From contig NZ_JAVIZX010000001.1 in the NCBI RefSeq assembly GCF_031453675.1, forward strand, positions 1,820,001 through 1,884,000: DNA of 64,000 nucleotides. The letters run 5' to 3'. Of this stretch, positions 28,947 through 37,212 are shown piece by piece. Made by a program: the position numbers and the translations under genes. The notes under the pieces were generated by a model that was given only the letters and a program-made list of their open reading frames with translations, was not told the origin of the DNA and did no database searches. This stretch comes from Paracidovorax wautersii. GTDB lineage: Bacteria > Pseudomonadota > Gammaproteobacteria > Burkholderiales > Burkholderiaceae_C. Every line of letters starts with the position of its first letter. Position 1 is the first letter of the stretch.

Positions 28947-29273
28947 GGTGTTGGTATCTCTTTAGGAATGTGGAACACGCCAGCGGTGCTGGTCGGCGGA
29001 TTCTAGGTGTGTTTGTCTTTGCCAGTACATGGGGCAGGCGCAAATGGTTGCAGAAAACCCCGTGGAAACAGCCCATTCGGGCGGTTGGCGCGCTGGCGCA
29101 CGCGTCCGCAGGGCCTGCGCAGCGCTCTTCGCACAACACCCGGGCAGGGCCGGATGCGCCGGCGCGCCATGCGCTTCAGAATGGTCCGCAGCGCAGGCGC
29201 CCGCCGCGGTTGCTGCTGACGCGCAGCACGGCCGGCACGCGCGGCCCCGCATCCTTCCACGGAGACCTTGCAC
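28947..29273. other. Intergenic region between divergent HU-like and enoyl-CoA hydratase genes
   Basis: About 330 bases containing the divergent start regions of both flanking genes. Open frames here are Arg/Ala-rich and lack ribosome binding sites. I see no RNA gene or clear promoter consensus. Confidence 0.5.
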
Positions 29274-30089
29274 ATGCAGACACCGCCGCCAGCGCCGGAC
29301 TACGGCCGCTACACCACCTTGCACATCACCCGGCGCGGCGCGCAGGGCCATGTGCTCGATATCCAGATGAAGGCCCTCAACGGCAAGCTGCCGACCGCCG
29401 GGCACGACGGCCACCGCGAGCTGGCGGCCATCTGGCGCGACGTGGCCGACGACGACAGCGTGCGCTGCGCTGTGCTGCGCGGCGACGGCGCGGGCTTCTC
29501 GGGCGGTGGCGACCTGGCGATGGTGCAGGACATGACGCAGGACGACGCCGTGCGCCGGCGCATCTGGAAAGAGGCGCGCGAGCTGGTCTACCAGCTGATC
29601 AACTGCGACAAGCCCATCGTCTCGGCCATGCACGGGCCTGCGGTGGGCGCGGGCCTCGTCGCCGGCTTGCTGGCGGACATCTCCATCGCTGCGCGCAGCG
29701 CCAAGATCGTCGACGGCCACACGCGCCTGGGCGTGGCGGCGGGCGACCATGCCGCTATTGTGTGGCCGCTGCTGTGCGGCATGGCCAAGGCCAAGTACCA
29801 CCTGTTGCTGTGCGAGCCGCTCAGCGGCGAAGAGGCCGAGCGCATCGGCCTGGTGTCGCTAGCCGTGCCGGACGAAGAGCTGCTGCCCCGCGCCTACGCG
29901 GTGGCCGACCGGCTGGCGGCCGGCGCGCAGACGGCCATCCGCTGGACCAAGTACGCGCTCAACAACTGGCTGCGCCAGGCCGGGCCCACTTTCGATGCCT
30001 CGCTGGCGCTGGAGTTCATGGGCTTTGCGGGCGACGAGGCGCGCGAAGGCGTGGCGGCGCTGCGCGAGAAGCGCCCGCCCCGGTTCTGA
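29274..30089 (+). CDS. Enoyl-CoA hydratase/isomerase-family protein
   Basis: A 271-residue crotonase-fold protein. It has the oxyanion-hole segments [10 protein letters not shown] (about 76-85) and [19 protein letters not shown] (about 120-138), followed by [20 protein letters not shown], a sub-family pattern in which the usual catalytic glutamates are not obvious. The C-terminal helix [13 protein letters not shown] is typical. The exact acyl-CoA substrate cannot be read from sequence. ATG 29274 is preferred because GGAGA lies 8 bases upstream; a TTG two codons earlier is too close to that site. Confidence 0.85.
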   Translation: MQTPPPAPDYGRYTTLHITRRGAQGHVLDIQMKALNGKLPTAGHDGHRELAAIWRDVADDDSVRCAVLRGDGAGFSGGGDLAMVQDMTQDDAVRRRIWKEARELVYQLINCDKPIVSAMHGPAVGAGLVAGLLADISIAARSAKIVDGHTRLGVAAGDHAAIVWPLLCGMAKAKYHLLLCEPLSGEEAERIGLVSLAVPDEELLPRAYAVADRLAAGAQTAIRWTKYALNNWLRQAGPTFDASLALEFMGFAGDEAREGVAALREKRPPRF

Positions 30090-30194
30090 GCGCTGACGCC
30101 AGGACGCCACCTTCTCCGACGGGCGCGCGGGCCTTTCGCGCAGCGCTTGGCGTTAAGCTGTGCGGACCCGTTGTCCACCTTGCCAGGAGCAGCC

Positions 30195-31094
30195 ATGAGC
30201 GACACCTCTCCCTTCGGTTTCGGGCGCTTCGTCCCCGGATTCGACTTCCTGCAGAACCTTGCCAAGGGCTCCGCCGCCGGCATGCCCTCGATGTCCCATT
30301 GGGTGGCGCCCACGGTCAGCGTGGAGGAGCTGGAAAAACGCATCGAGGAACTCAAGGCCGTGCAGTTCTGGCTGGAGCAGAACAGCCGCGCGCTTGCGGC
30401 GACCATCCAGGCGCTGGAAGTGCAGAAGATGACGCTGGCCACGCTCAAAGGCATGAACGTGGCCATGGGCGACCTGGCGGGAGCTTTCGCAGGCAAAGGT
30501 GCGGAGGCGTTTGCCCCTCCGCCCGCGGCGGCACCCACAGATCCTCGGCCAGCGCAGCCTGCGCAGGGCCACGGCGATGGCACCGATGAAGACGCCGACC
30601 GCATTCCGCCGGAGGACGTCGACGCTGACGCGGAAGGCCGCGCCACCCCCGGCGTCGTCGATCCCCTGCAGTGGTGGACCGCGCTGGGCACGCAGTTCCA
30701 GCAGATCGCCGCCAGCGCCCTCAAGGACGCTACGGCCCACCCGTCGGCGCTCGACGCCACGCGCGACATGGCCGCGCAGGCCCTCAAGACTGCGACCGGC
30801 ATGGCCTCGCAGTTTGCCGCCCAGGGCGCTCAAGGCATGCAGGACATGCAGGACATGCAGGACGCCACCCGCCGCGCCGCGCAGGCCGCAGGAGCCGCTG
30901 GATCGAAGCCGGCCGCCGCCCCCAGCAAGAAGAAACCCGCGCGCAAGGCGCCCAACCAGGGCACCGCCAGCCGGCGTACGGCCGCTGCGGCGCCGGCCGC
31001 GCCCCGCGCCCGCAAGGCCGGCACCCCGCCCCCCGCGCCCGCTGCTGCTGCGCGCAAGGCACCTGCCCGCCGCAGCCGCCCCGCCGGCGGCTGA
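30195..31094 (+). CDS. phaM: PhaM-type polyhydroxyalkanoate granule-associated protein
   Basis: A 299-residue protein with the conserved PhaM start [17 protein letters not shown] and [20 protein letters not shown], a coiled-coil stretch to about residue 80. In Ralstonia PhaM activates PHB synthase and ties granules to the nucleoid. The Lys/Ala/Pro-rich tail (about 235-299) fits DNA binding. A perfect triple tandem repeat of 9 bases encodes MQD three times near residue 215. ATG 30195 follows CAGGAG. It suggests that the organism stores PHB; synthase genes are not in this window. Confidence 0.85.
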   Translation: MSDTSPFGFGRFVPGFDFLQNLAKGSAAGMPSMSHWVAPTVSVEELEKRIEELKAVQFWLEQNSRALAATIQALEVQKMTLATLKGMNVAMGDLAGAFAGKGAEAFAPPPAAAPTDPRPAQPAQGHGDGTDEDADRIPPEDVDADAEGRATPGVVDPLQWWTALGTQFQQIAASALKDATAHPSALDATRDMAAQALKTATGMASQFAAQGAQGMQDMQDMQDATRRAAQAAGAAGSKPAAAPSKKKPARKAPNQGTASRRTAAAAPAAPRARKAGTPPPAPAAAARKAPARRSRPAGG

Positions 31095-31187
31095 GGGCGC
31101 GCGCAGGGGCTGTGCGTCGCCGCTCCCTGCGCATCCCGCTCCTGCCGTTCCACGCCGCACCGCCCACGAGACCCGGATGCCACGACC

Positions 31188-32498
31188 ATGAAACTCTTTC
31201 CCCACGGCCACGCGACCCACCCGCAGTGGCGCATGGCTGCCGCGCTGGTGCTGGCCCAGCTGCGCGCCCAGATGGCACTGCCGCAGTACGCCGCCGCGCC
31301 CACGCTCGGGTTGCTCTACATCACCGACCACTACGCGGACGAGGCGCAGGCGCTGCTCGACTTTCTGGCCGCCGAGCTGCCCGAGGTGACGGACTGGAGC
31401 GGCACGGTCGGCGTCGGCGTGGCTGCCAACAATGCGGAGTATTTCGACGAGCCCGCGCTGTCGCTGATGCTGCTCGACCTGTCGCCCGACCAGTACCGGG
31501 TGTTTTCCGGCGTGGCGCCGCTGGCGCGCAGCACGGCGGCGGGCTTCGTGCCGCACACGGCGCTGGTGCATGCCGATGGCGATACGCCTGAGTTGGCGGA
31601 GCTGATCGACGAGATGGCCGAGCGCACCGCCAGCGGCTACCTGTTCGGCGGCCTGGCGGCGAGCCGGCGCCAGAGTGCGCAGTTCGCGGTGGGTGGCAAC
31701 GGCAACATCGCCGGGCAGGGCGCGGCCGGTGGCGTGTTCGACGGCGGCCTCTCGGGCGTGGCCTTCGGGCCCGGCGTGCGGCTGCTGTCGCGCGTCACCC
31801 AGGGCTGCCAGCCGGTGGGGGCGCTGGCCACCATCACCGCCGCGCAGGACAACGTGGTGCTGGAGCTGGACCACGAACCGGCGCTGGACGTACTGCTCGA
31901 CACGCTGCAGGTCTCGCTCGACGCCAACCCGCAGCCCGCCCTGCAGCGCGTGCGCGCCACCATGGCCGGCCTGGTCGATGCCGGCACACAGCCCGCGGGG
32001 CGCGCCGGCCACTTCGGCACCGATGTGCGCGTGCGCCACATCGTGGGGCTGGACGCCACGCGCCGCGGCGTCGCGCTGACCGAGCGGGTGGAGACGGGCA
32101 TGCGGCTCGCCTTCTGCCAACGCAACGTGGCGGCCGCGCGGGCCGACCTGATGCGCATCTGCGCAGAGATCCGCGAAGAGCTGGAGCCCGACGAACTGGA
32201 GCACGGCCTGGCGCCCACCGCGCCCGGCGATGGCAGCGAACGCAGTGTGCTGGCGCAGGTGCTCTCGGGCGGCGCGGCGCTGCCAGAGCAGCGCATCCGG
32301 GGCGCGGTCTACGTCAGCTGCTCCGGCCGGGGCGGCCCCCACTTCGGCGGCCCCAGCGCGGAGCTGCAGATCGTGCGCCACGCCCTGGGCGACGTGCCGC
32401 TGGTGGGCTTCTTCGCCGCCGGCGAGATCGCGCACCACCGGCTCTACGGCTACACGGGCGTGCTCACCGTCTTCGTGGGCGACGAGACCACGGCCTGA
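31188..32498 (+). CDS. FIST-domain protein (FIST_N/FIST_C)
   Basis: A 436-residue cytoplasmic protein with an N-terminal FIST domain (about 40-200; GLLYITDHYADEAQALLDFL, GYLFGGLAASRRQ) and a C-terminal FIST_C domain (about 230-425; GAVYVSCSGRGGPHFGGPSAELQ, VPLVGFFAAGEIA). FIST domains are proposed small-ligand sensors, often fused to signalling output domains; here the protein stands alone. No signal peptide or membrane segment is present. It follows phaM by 93 bases on the same strand. Confidence 0.88.
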   Translation: MKLFPHGHATHPQWRMAAALVLAQLRAQMALPQYAAAPTLGLLYITDHYADEAQALLDFLAAELPEVTDWSGTVGVGVAANNAEYFDEPALSLMLLDLSPDQYRVFSGVAPLARSTAAGFVPHTALVHADGDTPELAELIDEMAERTASGYLFGGLAASRRQSAQFAVGGNGNIAGQGAAGGVFDGGLSGVAFGPGVRLLSRVTQGCQPVGALATITAAQDNVVLELDHEPALDVLLDTLQVSLDANPQPALQRVRATMAGLVDAGTQPAGRAGHFGTDVRVRHIVGLDATRRGVALTERVETGMRLAFCQRNVAAARADLMRICAEIREELEPDELEHGLAPTAPGDGSERSVLAQVLSGGAALPEQRIRGAVYVSCSGRGGPHFGGPSAELQIVRHALGDVPLVGFFAAGEIAHHRLYGYTGVLTVFVGDETTA

Positions 32499-32512
32499 AC
32501 CCGGCGCACTTC

Positions 32513-32542
32513 ATTTTGATAGCGCTTGGCGCTTTGTCCATC
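32513..32542 (+). repeat. Degenerate copy of the dispersed repeat (inverted)
   Basis: ATTTTGATAGCGCTTGGCGC looks like a reverse-oriented, shortened version of the AGCGCT...AGCTATNAAAA element. It lies just after the FIST gene. Weakest of the six copies. Confidence 0.35.
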
Positions 32543-32667
32543 GGCGATTCAATGCTCTTTTGCATGAGATCGCTTATGTGGAAAGCGCAAGGTGCTCCGT
32601 TATTGGTAGCGGATAGGGGCCCCGACACCGCTGTCCGCATGCCGTCCGGATCGCTGCGACAGGTCGC

Positions 32668-33990
32668 TCACCCCGCTGGCTGCAGCACCGGCGCCACCGC
32701 GCGCGGAAGTCCGGCGAAGGCGAAGTCCAGCTCCGGCGCCAGCCCGCTCACGATGCGCGCGATCGACTTGCCCGAGCCGCAGGCGTGCGTCCAGCCCAGC
32801 GTGCCGTGACCCGTGTTGAGGAACAGGTTGGGCAGCTTCGTGCGGCCGATGAGCGGGACGTTGCTTGGCGTGGCCGGGCGCAGGCCCGTCCAGAACTGCG
32901 CCTGCGCCGTATCGCCCGCGCCGGGAAACAGCTGCTCCACGCGCTTCACGATGGCCTCGCAGCGCACGGGGTTCAGGTCGCGGCCATAGCCGTTGAGTTC
33001 GGCGGTGCCGGCAATGCGCATCACGTCGCGCGCCGGCTGATCGCCTTGCGCCGGGCGCGTGTAGCGCGAGAAGACCAGCTTGTACTCGTCGTCCGTCAGG
33101 CTGACCTCGTAGGCGGCGGAGGCGTCGCGCACGGGCAGCGTGACCGAGTAGCCCTTGGCCGGATAGATGGGCAGGCGCAGGCCCAGGGGCTCGGCCAGCA
33201 GCGGGCTGAACGAGCCCATGGCCAGCACGTAGGCATCGCCGCGCACGCGTTCGAAGCGGCCCTGCGCATCGGTGATCTCCACGTGGTCGATGGCACCGCC
33301 TGCGGAGCGCAGCGCGGTGATGTGGCAGCCCATGCGGAACTGCACGCCGGCGGCCTCGGCCCGCTGAGCCAGTGCGCGCGTGAAGGCGTTGGCGTCGCCG
33401 GATTCGTCGGCTTCGGTGTAGGTGGCGCCCGCCAGCTGCGAGCGGATGGATGCCAGGGCCGGTTCGATGCGCACGGCCTCGTCGGCGCTCACCACACGGC
33501 GCTCGCAGCCGAGCTGGCGCATCTGCTCGGCCGGCGCGAGGGCGCCGTCGAACTCCTTGGGGCTCGTATAGAAGTGCAGGATGCCCTGCATGCGCTGGTC
33601 GTACTGAATGCCGGTATCGCGGCGCAGCTGCTGCAGCGTGTCGCGGCTGTAGGTGCCCAGGCGCACGATCTGCTCGATGTTGTGGCGTGTGCGCGCCGGC
33701 GTGCATTCGCGCAGGAACTGCAGGCCCCAGAGCCACTGGCGCATGTCGGCACGCAGGCGAAAGAGCAGCGGCGCATCTTCGCGGCCCAGCCACTGCAGCA
33801 CCTTGAGCGGGGCGCTCGGGTTGGCCCAGGGCTCGGCGTGGCTCACCGAGATCTGCCCGCCGTTGGCGAAGCTGGTCTCTGCGCCGGGCGTGGCCTGGCG
33901 GTCGATCACGGTCACTTCGTGGCCGAGTTGCTGGAGGAAGTAAGCGGAGGTGGTGCCGAGCAAGCCGGCGCCGAGGACGATCACGCGCAT
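32668..33990 (-). CDS. dadA: D-amino-acid dehydrogenase small subunit
   Basis: A 440-residue FAD enzyme that oxidises D-amino acids to 2-oxo acids and ammonia, passing electrons to the membrane. It has the dinucleotide-binding start VIVLGAGLLGTTSAYFLQ then VIDRQ (6-36), LPIYPAKGYSVTLP, and the DadA signature NTGHGTLGWTHACGSGKS near the C-terminus. ATG 33990 opens the Rossmann motif. A tandem glycine riboswitch lies about 100 bases upstream on the same strand, suggesting glycine or a glycine-derived amino acid as substrate or signal. There is no L-alanine racemase (dadX) next to it. Confidence 0.92.
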   Translation of the reverse strand: MRVIVLGAGLLGTTSAYFLQQLGHEVTVIDRQATPGAETSFANGGQISVSHAEPWANPSAPLKVLQWLGREDAPLLFRLRADMRQWLWGLQFLRECTPARTRHNIEQIVRLGTYSRDTLQQLRRDTGIQYDQRMQGILHFYTSPKEFDGALAPAEQMRQLGCERRVVSADEAVRIEPALASIRSQLAGATYTEADESGDANAFTRALAQRAEAAGVQFRMGCHITALRSAGGAIDHVEITDAQGRFERVRGDAYVLAMGSFSPLLAEPLGLRLPIYPAKGYSVTLPVRDASAAYEVSLTDDEYKLVFSRYTRPAQGDQPARDVMRIAGTAELNGYGRDLNPVRCEAIVKRVEQLFPGAGDTAQAQFWTGLRPATPSNVPLIGRTKLPNLFLNTGHGTLGWTHACGSGKSIARIVSGLAPELDFAFAGLPRAVAPVLQPAG

Positions 33991-34086
33991 CTTCAAACCT
34001 TTCGAGGGTGAAGCGCCGGGCGTGCGCGTGCAGGCAGCTATGGATCGATAGCGTGCAGCAGGCGCGTGGCCCGGCTGCCGCTCCCC

Positions 34087-34275
34087 CTGTCCTTGGTACC
34101 TGAGAGATTCACGCTGCGCCAATGGGGTGCAGCACTTGCTCCTTCGGTGCGCCACGGCATGCGTGGCGGCTCTCCAGACGGCTTTGATGGTGGTGCAGTA
34201 CGGGACCTGAGCGTGTATGGGAGTTTGCGCCTTCGGTGGAACGCCAGCGGGGCCGGGCCGTTCACTCTCCTGCGG
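34087..34275 (-). promoter_or_regulatory. Tandem glycine riboswitch upstream of dadA
   Basis: On the minus strand two glycine-aptamer modules follow each other. The first runs from CAGGAGAG (34272) through CACCGAAGGCGCAAACTCC to CGCTCAGGTCC. The second has GGAGAGCC, CACCGAAGGAGCAA and ATCTCTCAGGTACCAAGGAC, ending about 34087. ACCGAAGG-GCAA and CTCTCAGG...GGACAG are hallmarks of this class. About 96 bases separate it from the dadA start. Whether it switches on or off is not shown by sequence alone; most tandem glycine riboswitches are on-switches. Confidence 0.93.
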
Positions 34276-34330
34276 GGCGGATCGTAGCAGCGAAACCGCG
34301 CCGCGCATAGCGCCCGGCGCGGCCGCGGGT

Positions 34331-35503
34331 TCAGCCGGCCTGCGGGAAGACCGCTTCGCCCAGGTTCAGCATCAGGCGGTTGGCCCAGGCGAAGAGGGCG
34401 GCGGCGTGCAGGGCATCCAGAATTTCCAGATCGGAAAGGCCCGCATCGCGCAGCGGCTGCAGGTGCTGCGCGCCGAATGCGCCCGGCGTGCGGGTCAGGG
34501 CAGCGCTGGCCTGCACGATGGCGCGTTCGCGGGCGTTGGTGCCGGCGCCGTCGGGCTCGGTGAAGATCTGCGCCATCACATCGTTGCGCTTGGCCAGCTG
34601 CTCGAAGCGCTGGGCGTGCACGGAGGCGCAGTACACGCAGCCGTTCACGCGCGAGACCACGGTGCTGGCCACCTCGCGTTCGGCGCGGGAGAGGCCGCCC
34701 GGGGCATACATGATGGCGTTGAACGCCTGCGACCGTTCGGACAGCACACGCGGCTGGTGTGCCAGCAGCAGGTAGAAGTCCGAGGTGCGGGCCTTGGGGT
34801 GGCTCAGGTCGAGCACGGCGTTCTGCTCGTCGGTGGCGGCGGCCGGGTCGAGCACGGGCAGCCAGGCCTTCCAGTCCAGCGTCTCGCTGGTGTAGCCGTT
34901 CACGCGCAACGGCTCGCCGGGGGCGGGCAGGTTGGCGGGGTGGATGAAGGGCGGGGCGTCGGCGGTCTGCAAGGGCGCGGGGGGCGCCGCATCGGCGTCG
35001 CCCAGCTGCGCCAGGGCCGCCACGCCGGCCACCACGCGCAACTGGTAGGTGACGAAACCGATCAGCTGTGCCAGCAGCACGGTGTCGGGCACCGACAGGC
35101 CTGCGGCGGGCAGCGCCTGCAGCGCGGCTTGGTCGCTCTCGGCGGGGTGCGTGGCCAGCGTGCGCACGAAGTGCACGATGGCTTGCAGGCGCGCATCGGC
35201 GATGGCGGCATCGGGCGTGTCCACCAGCGCCTGCAGCGCCGGTGCCGGGTTCAAGGGCTGCAGCGCCCCGCGGTAGTGGGCCGCCAGCGCGGGCAGGCCG
35301 CTCACACGGGTGATGTCGTGCGCCACGGCCAGGCGCTCGGCCTGTGTCAGGCCGCCGGGCAGACCGGGGTCGAACAGTGCGTCTTCACAGCCCTGGGTGG
35401 CGAGGGCGACCTTGTCGCGCTGGTGGCGCACGGTGTGCGCGGCGCTGCCCGGCGCAAGGCCGGCGATCTGGTCGATGGTGTCGTGTGGGGTGGTCGTGGT
35501 CAT
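34331..35503 (-). CDS. Tandem CMD/alkylhydroperoxidase-like domain protein
   Basis: A 390-residue protein that looks like two carboxymuconolactone-decarboxylase/AhpD-type helical modules in one chain. The C-terminal module has the redox motif CVYCASVHAQRFEQLAKR near 288, the CX2C-SXH pattern of AhpD peroxidases. The N-terminal module lacks a CX2C pair and may be structural. It resembles the Avi_7169/Avi_7170 families, fused. The upstream gene on the same strand is a flavin monooxygenase, 33 bases away, so the two are probably co-transcribed. ATG 35503 is chosen; a TTG four codons earlier is possible. Confidence 0.75.
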   Translation of the reverse strand: MTTTTPHDTIDQIAGLAPGSAAHTVRHQRDKVALATQGCEDALFDPGLPGGLTQAERLAVAHDITRVSGLPALAAHYRGALQPLNPAPALQALVDTPDAAIADARLQAIVHFVRTLATHPAESDQAALQALPAAGLSVPDTVLLAQLIGFVTYQLRVVAGVAALAQLGDADAAPPAPLQTADAPPFIHPANLPAPGEPLRVNGYTSETLDWKAWLPVLDPAAATDEQNAVLDLSHPKARTSDFYLLLAHQPRVLSERSQAFNAIMYAPGGLSRAEREVASTVVSRVNGCVYCASVHAQRFEQLAKRNDVMAQIFTEPDGAGTNARERAIVQASAALTRTPGAFGAQHLQPLRDAGLSDLEILDALHAAALFAWANRLMLNLGEAVFPQAG

Positions 35504-35536
35504 GGCAGAGTGCAATCCAGAAAAATCAGGGGGCTG

Positions 35537-37000
35537 TCACGCGGGCAGGACGCGTTGCGCCGTATCGGCCGGCGTCCATTCGTCGCCCAGCAGCTCGGGC
35601 TCGGCATAGGCCTGCAGCACGTCGAAGTGGTGCTCCACATCTTCGCAGTAGAACAGGCCGGCCAGACCCGTCGCCAGGCGCCGCGCGCCGTCGCTGATGG
35701 CCGGGATGTCGCCCGATACCGTGCCGTGCGACAGCGCGGCGGGGTAGCAGAAGCAGTGGATGCGCTCCAGGCCCGGGCAGGCCCCGGGTGTGCGCTGCTG
35801 GAACTCGAACACGGGGCCCAGGTCGGGCGAGTCGGCCAGCTCCTGGTCTTCGTCGCCCGCGGGCGGCTGGTAGCGCTCGCCCCAGGTGCGCACGTGCGGC
35901 GCGAAGGGCGCGTACTCGGGCTTTTGCGACCAGTCGATGGCAAAGCCCGTGGACACGATGAGAAAGTCGAACGCGAAGGTGCCGCGCGGCGTGGTGACGC
36001 GTAGCTCGGGGCCCGATGCGGCCACCCGCTGCACCGGACAGCCCAGGTGGAAGAACGCATTCGGGTGGCGCGACACGCGCAGCGTGCTGCCGTGCGGCGG
36101 CGGCACCTGCGTGGTGTTGATGTAGTGGCGGATGCGCCATTTCCATTCCGGAGGCAGCGCATGGTGGCCGTGCGTGAGGCCGGGCACGCCCGAGCCTTTC
36201 GACTTGTTGATGCGCGGCAGATCGGCGCGGCGCACCAGCAGGTCCACGCTCGCGGCGCCGCATTCCAGGGCGGTGGCTGCGCTGTCCATGGCGGACGACC
36301 CGGCGCCCACCACGCCCACGCGCTGGCCGCGCAGCGTGGCGTAGTCCAGCACGTCGGAGGAGTGCGCCCAGCGGCTGCGGTCCACACCGTGCATGAACGC
36401 CGGAATCTGCGGCCCGCCCAGCCCGTCGCGGCCGGTGGCCAGCACCACGCGGCGGGCGAACCAGGCCGTGGCGCGGCCGTCGGCCTGCACGTCCACTTGC
36501 ACCAGGCCGTCATCGCGCGGGCGCACGGCCGTGACGGCGTGCCCGTTGCGCACGTCGGCTGCGGTCACGCGGCGGTACCAGCGCAGGTAGTCCATCCACT
36601 GCAGGCGCGGGATCTTGTCGAGCGCGGCCCAGGCGGCCTCGTCCCATTGGGCCTCGAACCAGGCGCGGAAGGTGAGCGAGGGCAGGCCGAGCGCAGGCCC
36701 TGTCAGCTCCTTGGGCGAGCGCAGCGTTTCCATGCGGGCCGTGGTGGCCCAGGGGCCTTCGTGGTCGAGCGGCGCGCGGTCCAGCAGCACGGCGCGGATG
36801 CCCTGCTGCGCCAAGGCCATGCTGGCCGCCAGCCCCGCCTGGCCCGCGCCGATGATGAGCACGTCGATGACCGGCTGGCCTGCGTGGGTGCGCTGCGGCA
36901 GCCAGGGCTTGGCGCGCCAGTTGAGCGTGAGCAGATCGTGCTGCAGCCGTTGTTCCAGCGCGGCCAGCCCGGCCGCGCCCAGAGGGGAGGAAATAGCCAT
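35537..37000 (-). CDS. FAD-dependent monooxygenase (FMO/cyclohexanone-monooxygenase-like)
   Basis: A 487-residue flavoprotein. The FAD site GAGQAGL is at 51-57 and a second nucleotide site VGVVGAGSSAMD is near 225-236, consistent with NADPH binding. LIVSTGFAIDW near 350 is the late ATG-type motif of flavin monooxygenases. GGGGAGGA precedes the ATG. It lies upstream of the CMD/AhpD-like gene and downstream of a Bug-type binding protein on the same strand, which suggests oxidation of an imported organic acid or related compound. The substrate is unknown. Confidence 0.8.
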   Translation of the reverse strand: MAISSPLGAAGLAALEQRLQHDLLTLNWRAKPWLPQRTHAGQPVIDVLIIGAGQAGLAASMALAQQGIRAVLLDRAPLDHEGPWATTARMETLRSPKELTGPALGLPSLTFRAWFEAQWDEAAWAALDKIPRLQWMDYLRWYRRVTAADVRNGHAVTAVRPRDDGLVQVDVQADGRATAWFARRVVLATGRDGLGGPQIPAFMHGVDRSRWAHSSDVLDYATLRGQRVGVVGAGSSAMDSAATALECGAASVDLLVRRADLPRINKSKGSGVPGLTHGHHALPPEWKWRIRHYINTTQVPPPHGSTLRVSRHPNAFFHLGCPVQRVAASGPELRVTTPRGTFAFDFLIVSTGFAIDWSQKPEYAPFAPHVRTWGERYQPPAGDEDQELADSPDLGPVFEFQQRTPGACPGLERIHCFCYPAALSHGTVSGDIPAISDGARRLATGLAGLFYCEDVEHHFDVLQAYAEPELLGDEWTPADTAQRVLPA

Positions 37001-37130
37001 GGAAAAGTCGATGCAGTAGAGGGCGTGTAGAGCAATGGGATCGGATAGCCATGCAGGCTAGCACCGTCACGGCGCATGAAACCGGCGCGGCCCCATACCA
37101 GCACCCCCGCGGAACTGGCTCTGCCAGGCC

Positions 37131-37205
37131 GCTGGGGGTGCCCCCCTTCCCGGGCGCGCAGCGCCACGAGAGAAGGGGGGAGCGGCGCAGCCGCTCAGGG
37201 GGTTG
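37131..37205. repeat. GC-rich palindromic intergenic element
   Basis: CCCCCCTTC (37141-37149) pairs exactly with GAAGGGGGG (37172-37180), and GAGCGG-CGCAG-CCGCTC follows as a second hairpin (37180-37196). It resembles the REP-like palindromes common in Comamonadaceae intergenic regions. It lies between the Bug gene and the monooxygenase gene and may terminate or stabilise the Bug transcript. Confidence 0.55.
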
Positions 37206-37212
37206 CCCTGAT

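Noticed and set aside
34040-34060. AGCTAT near 34037 as another copy of the dispersed repeat
   Set aside because: Only the hexamer matches; the GCGCT inverted pair and A-run are absent. It lies in the leader between the riboswitch and dadA.
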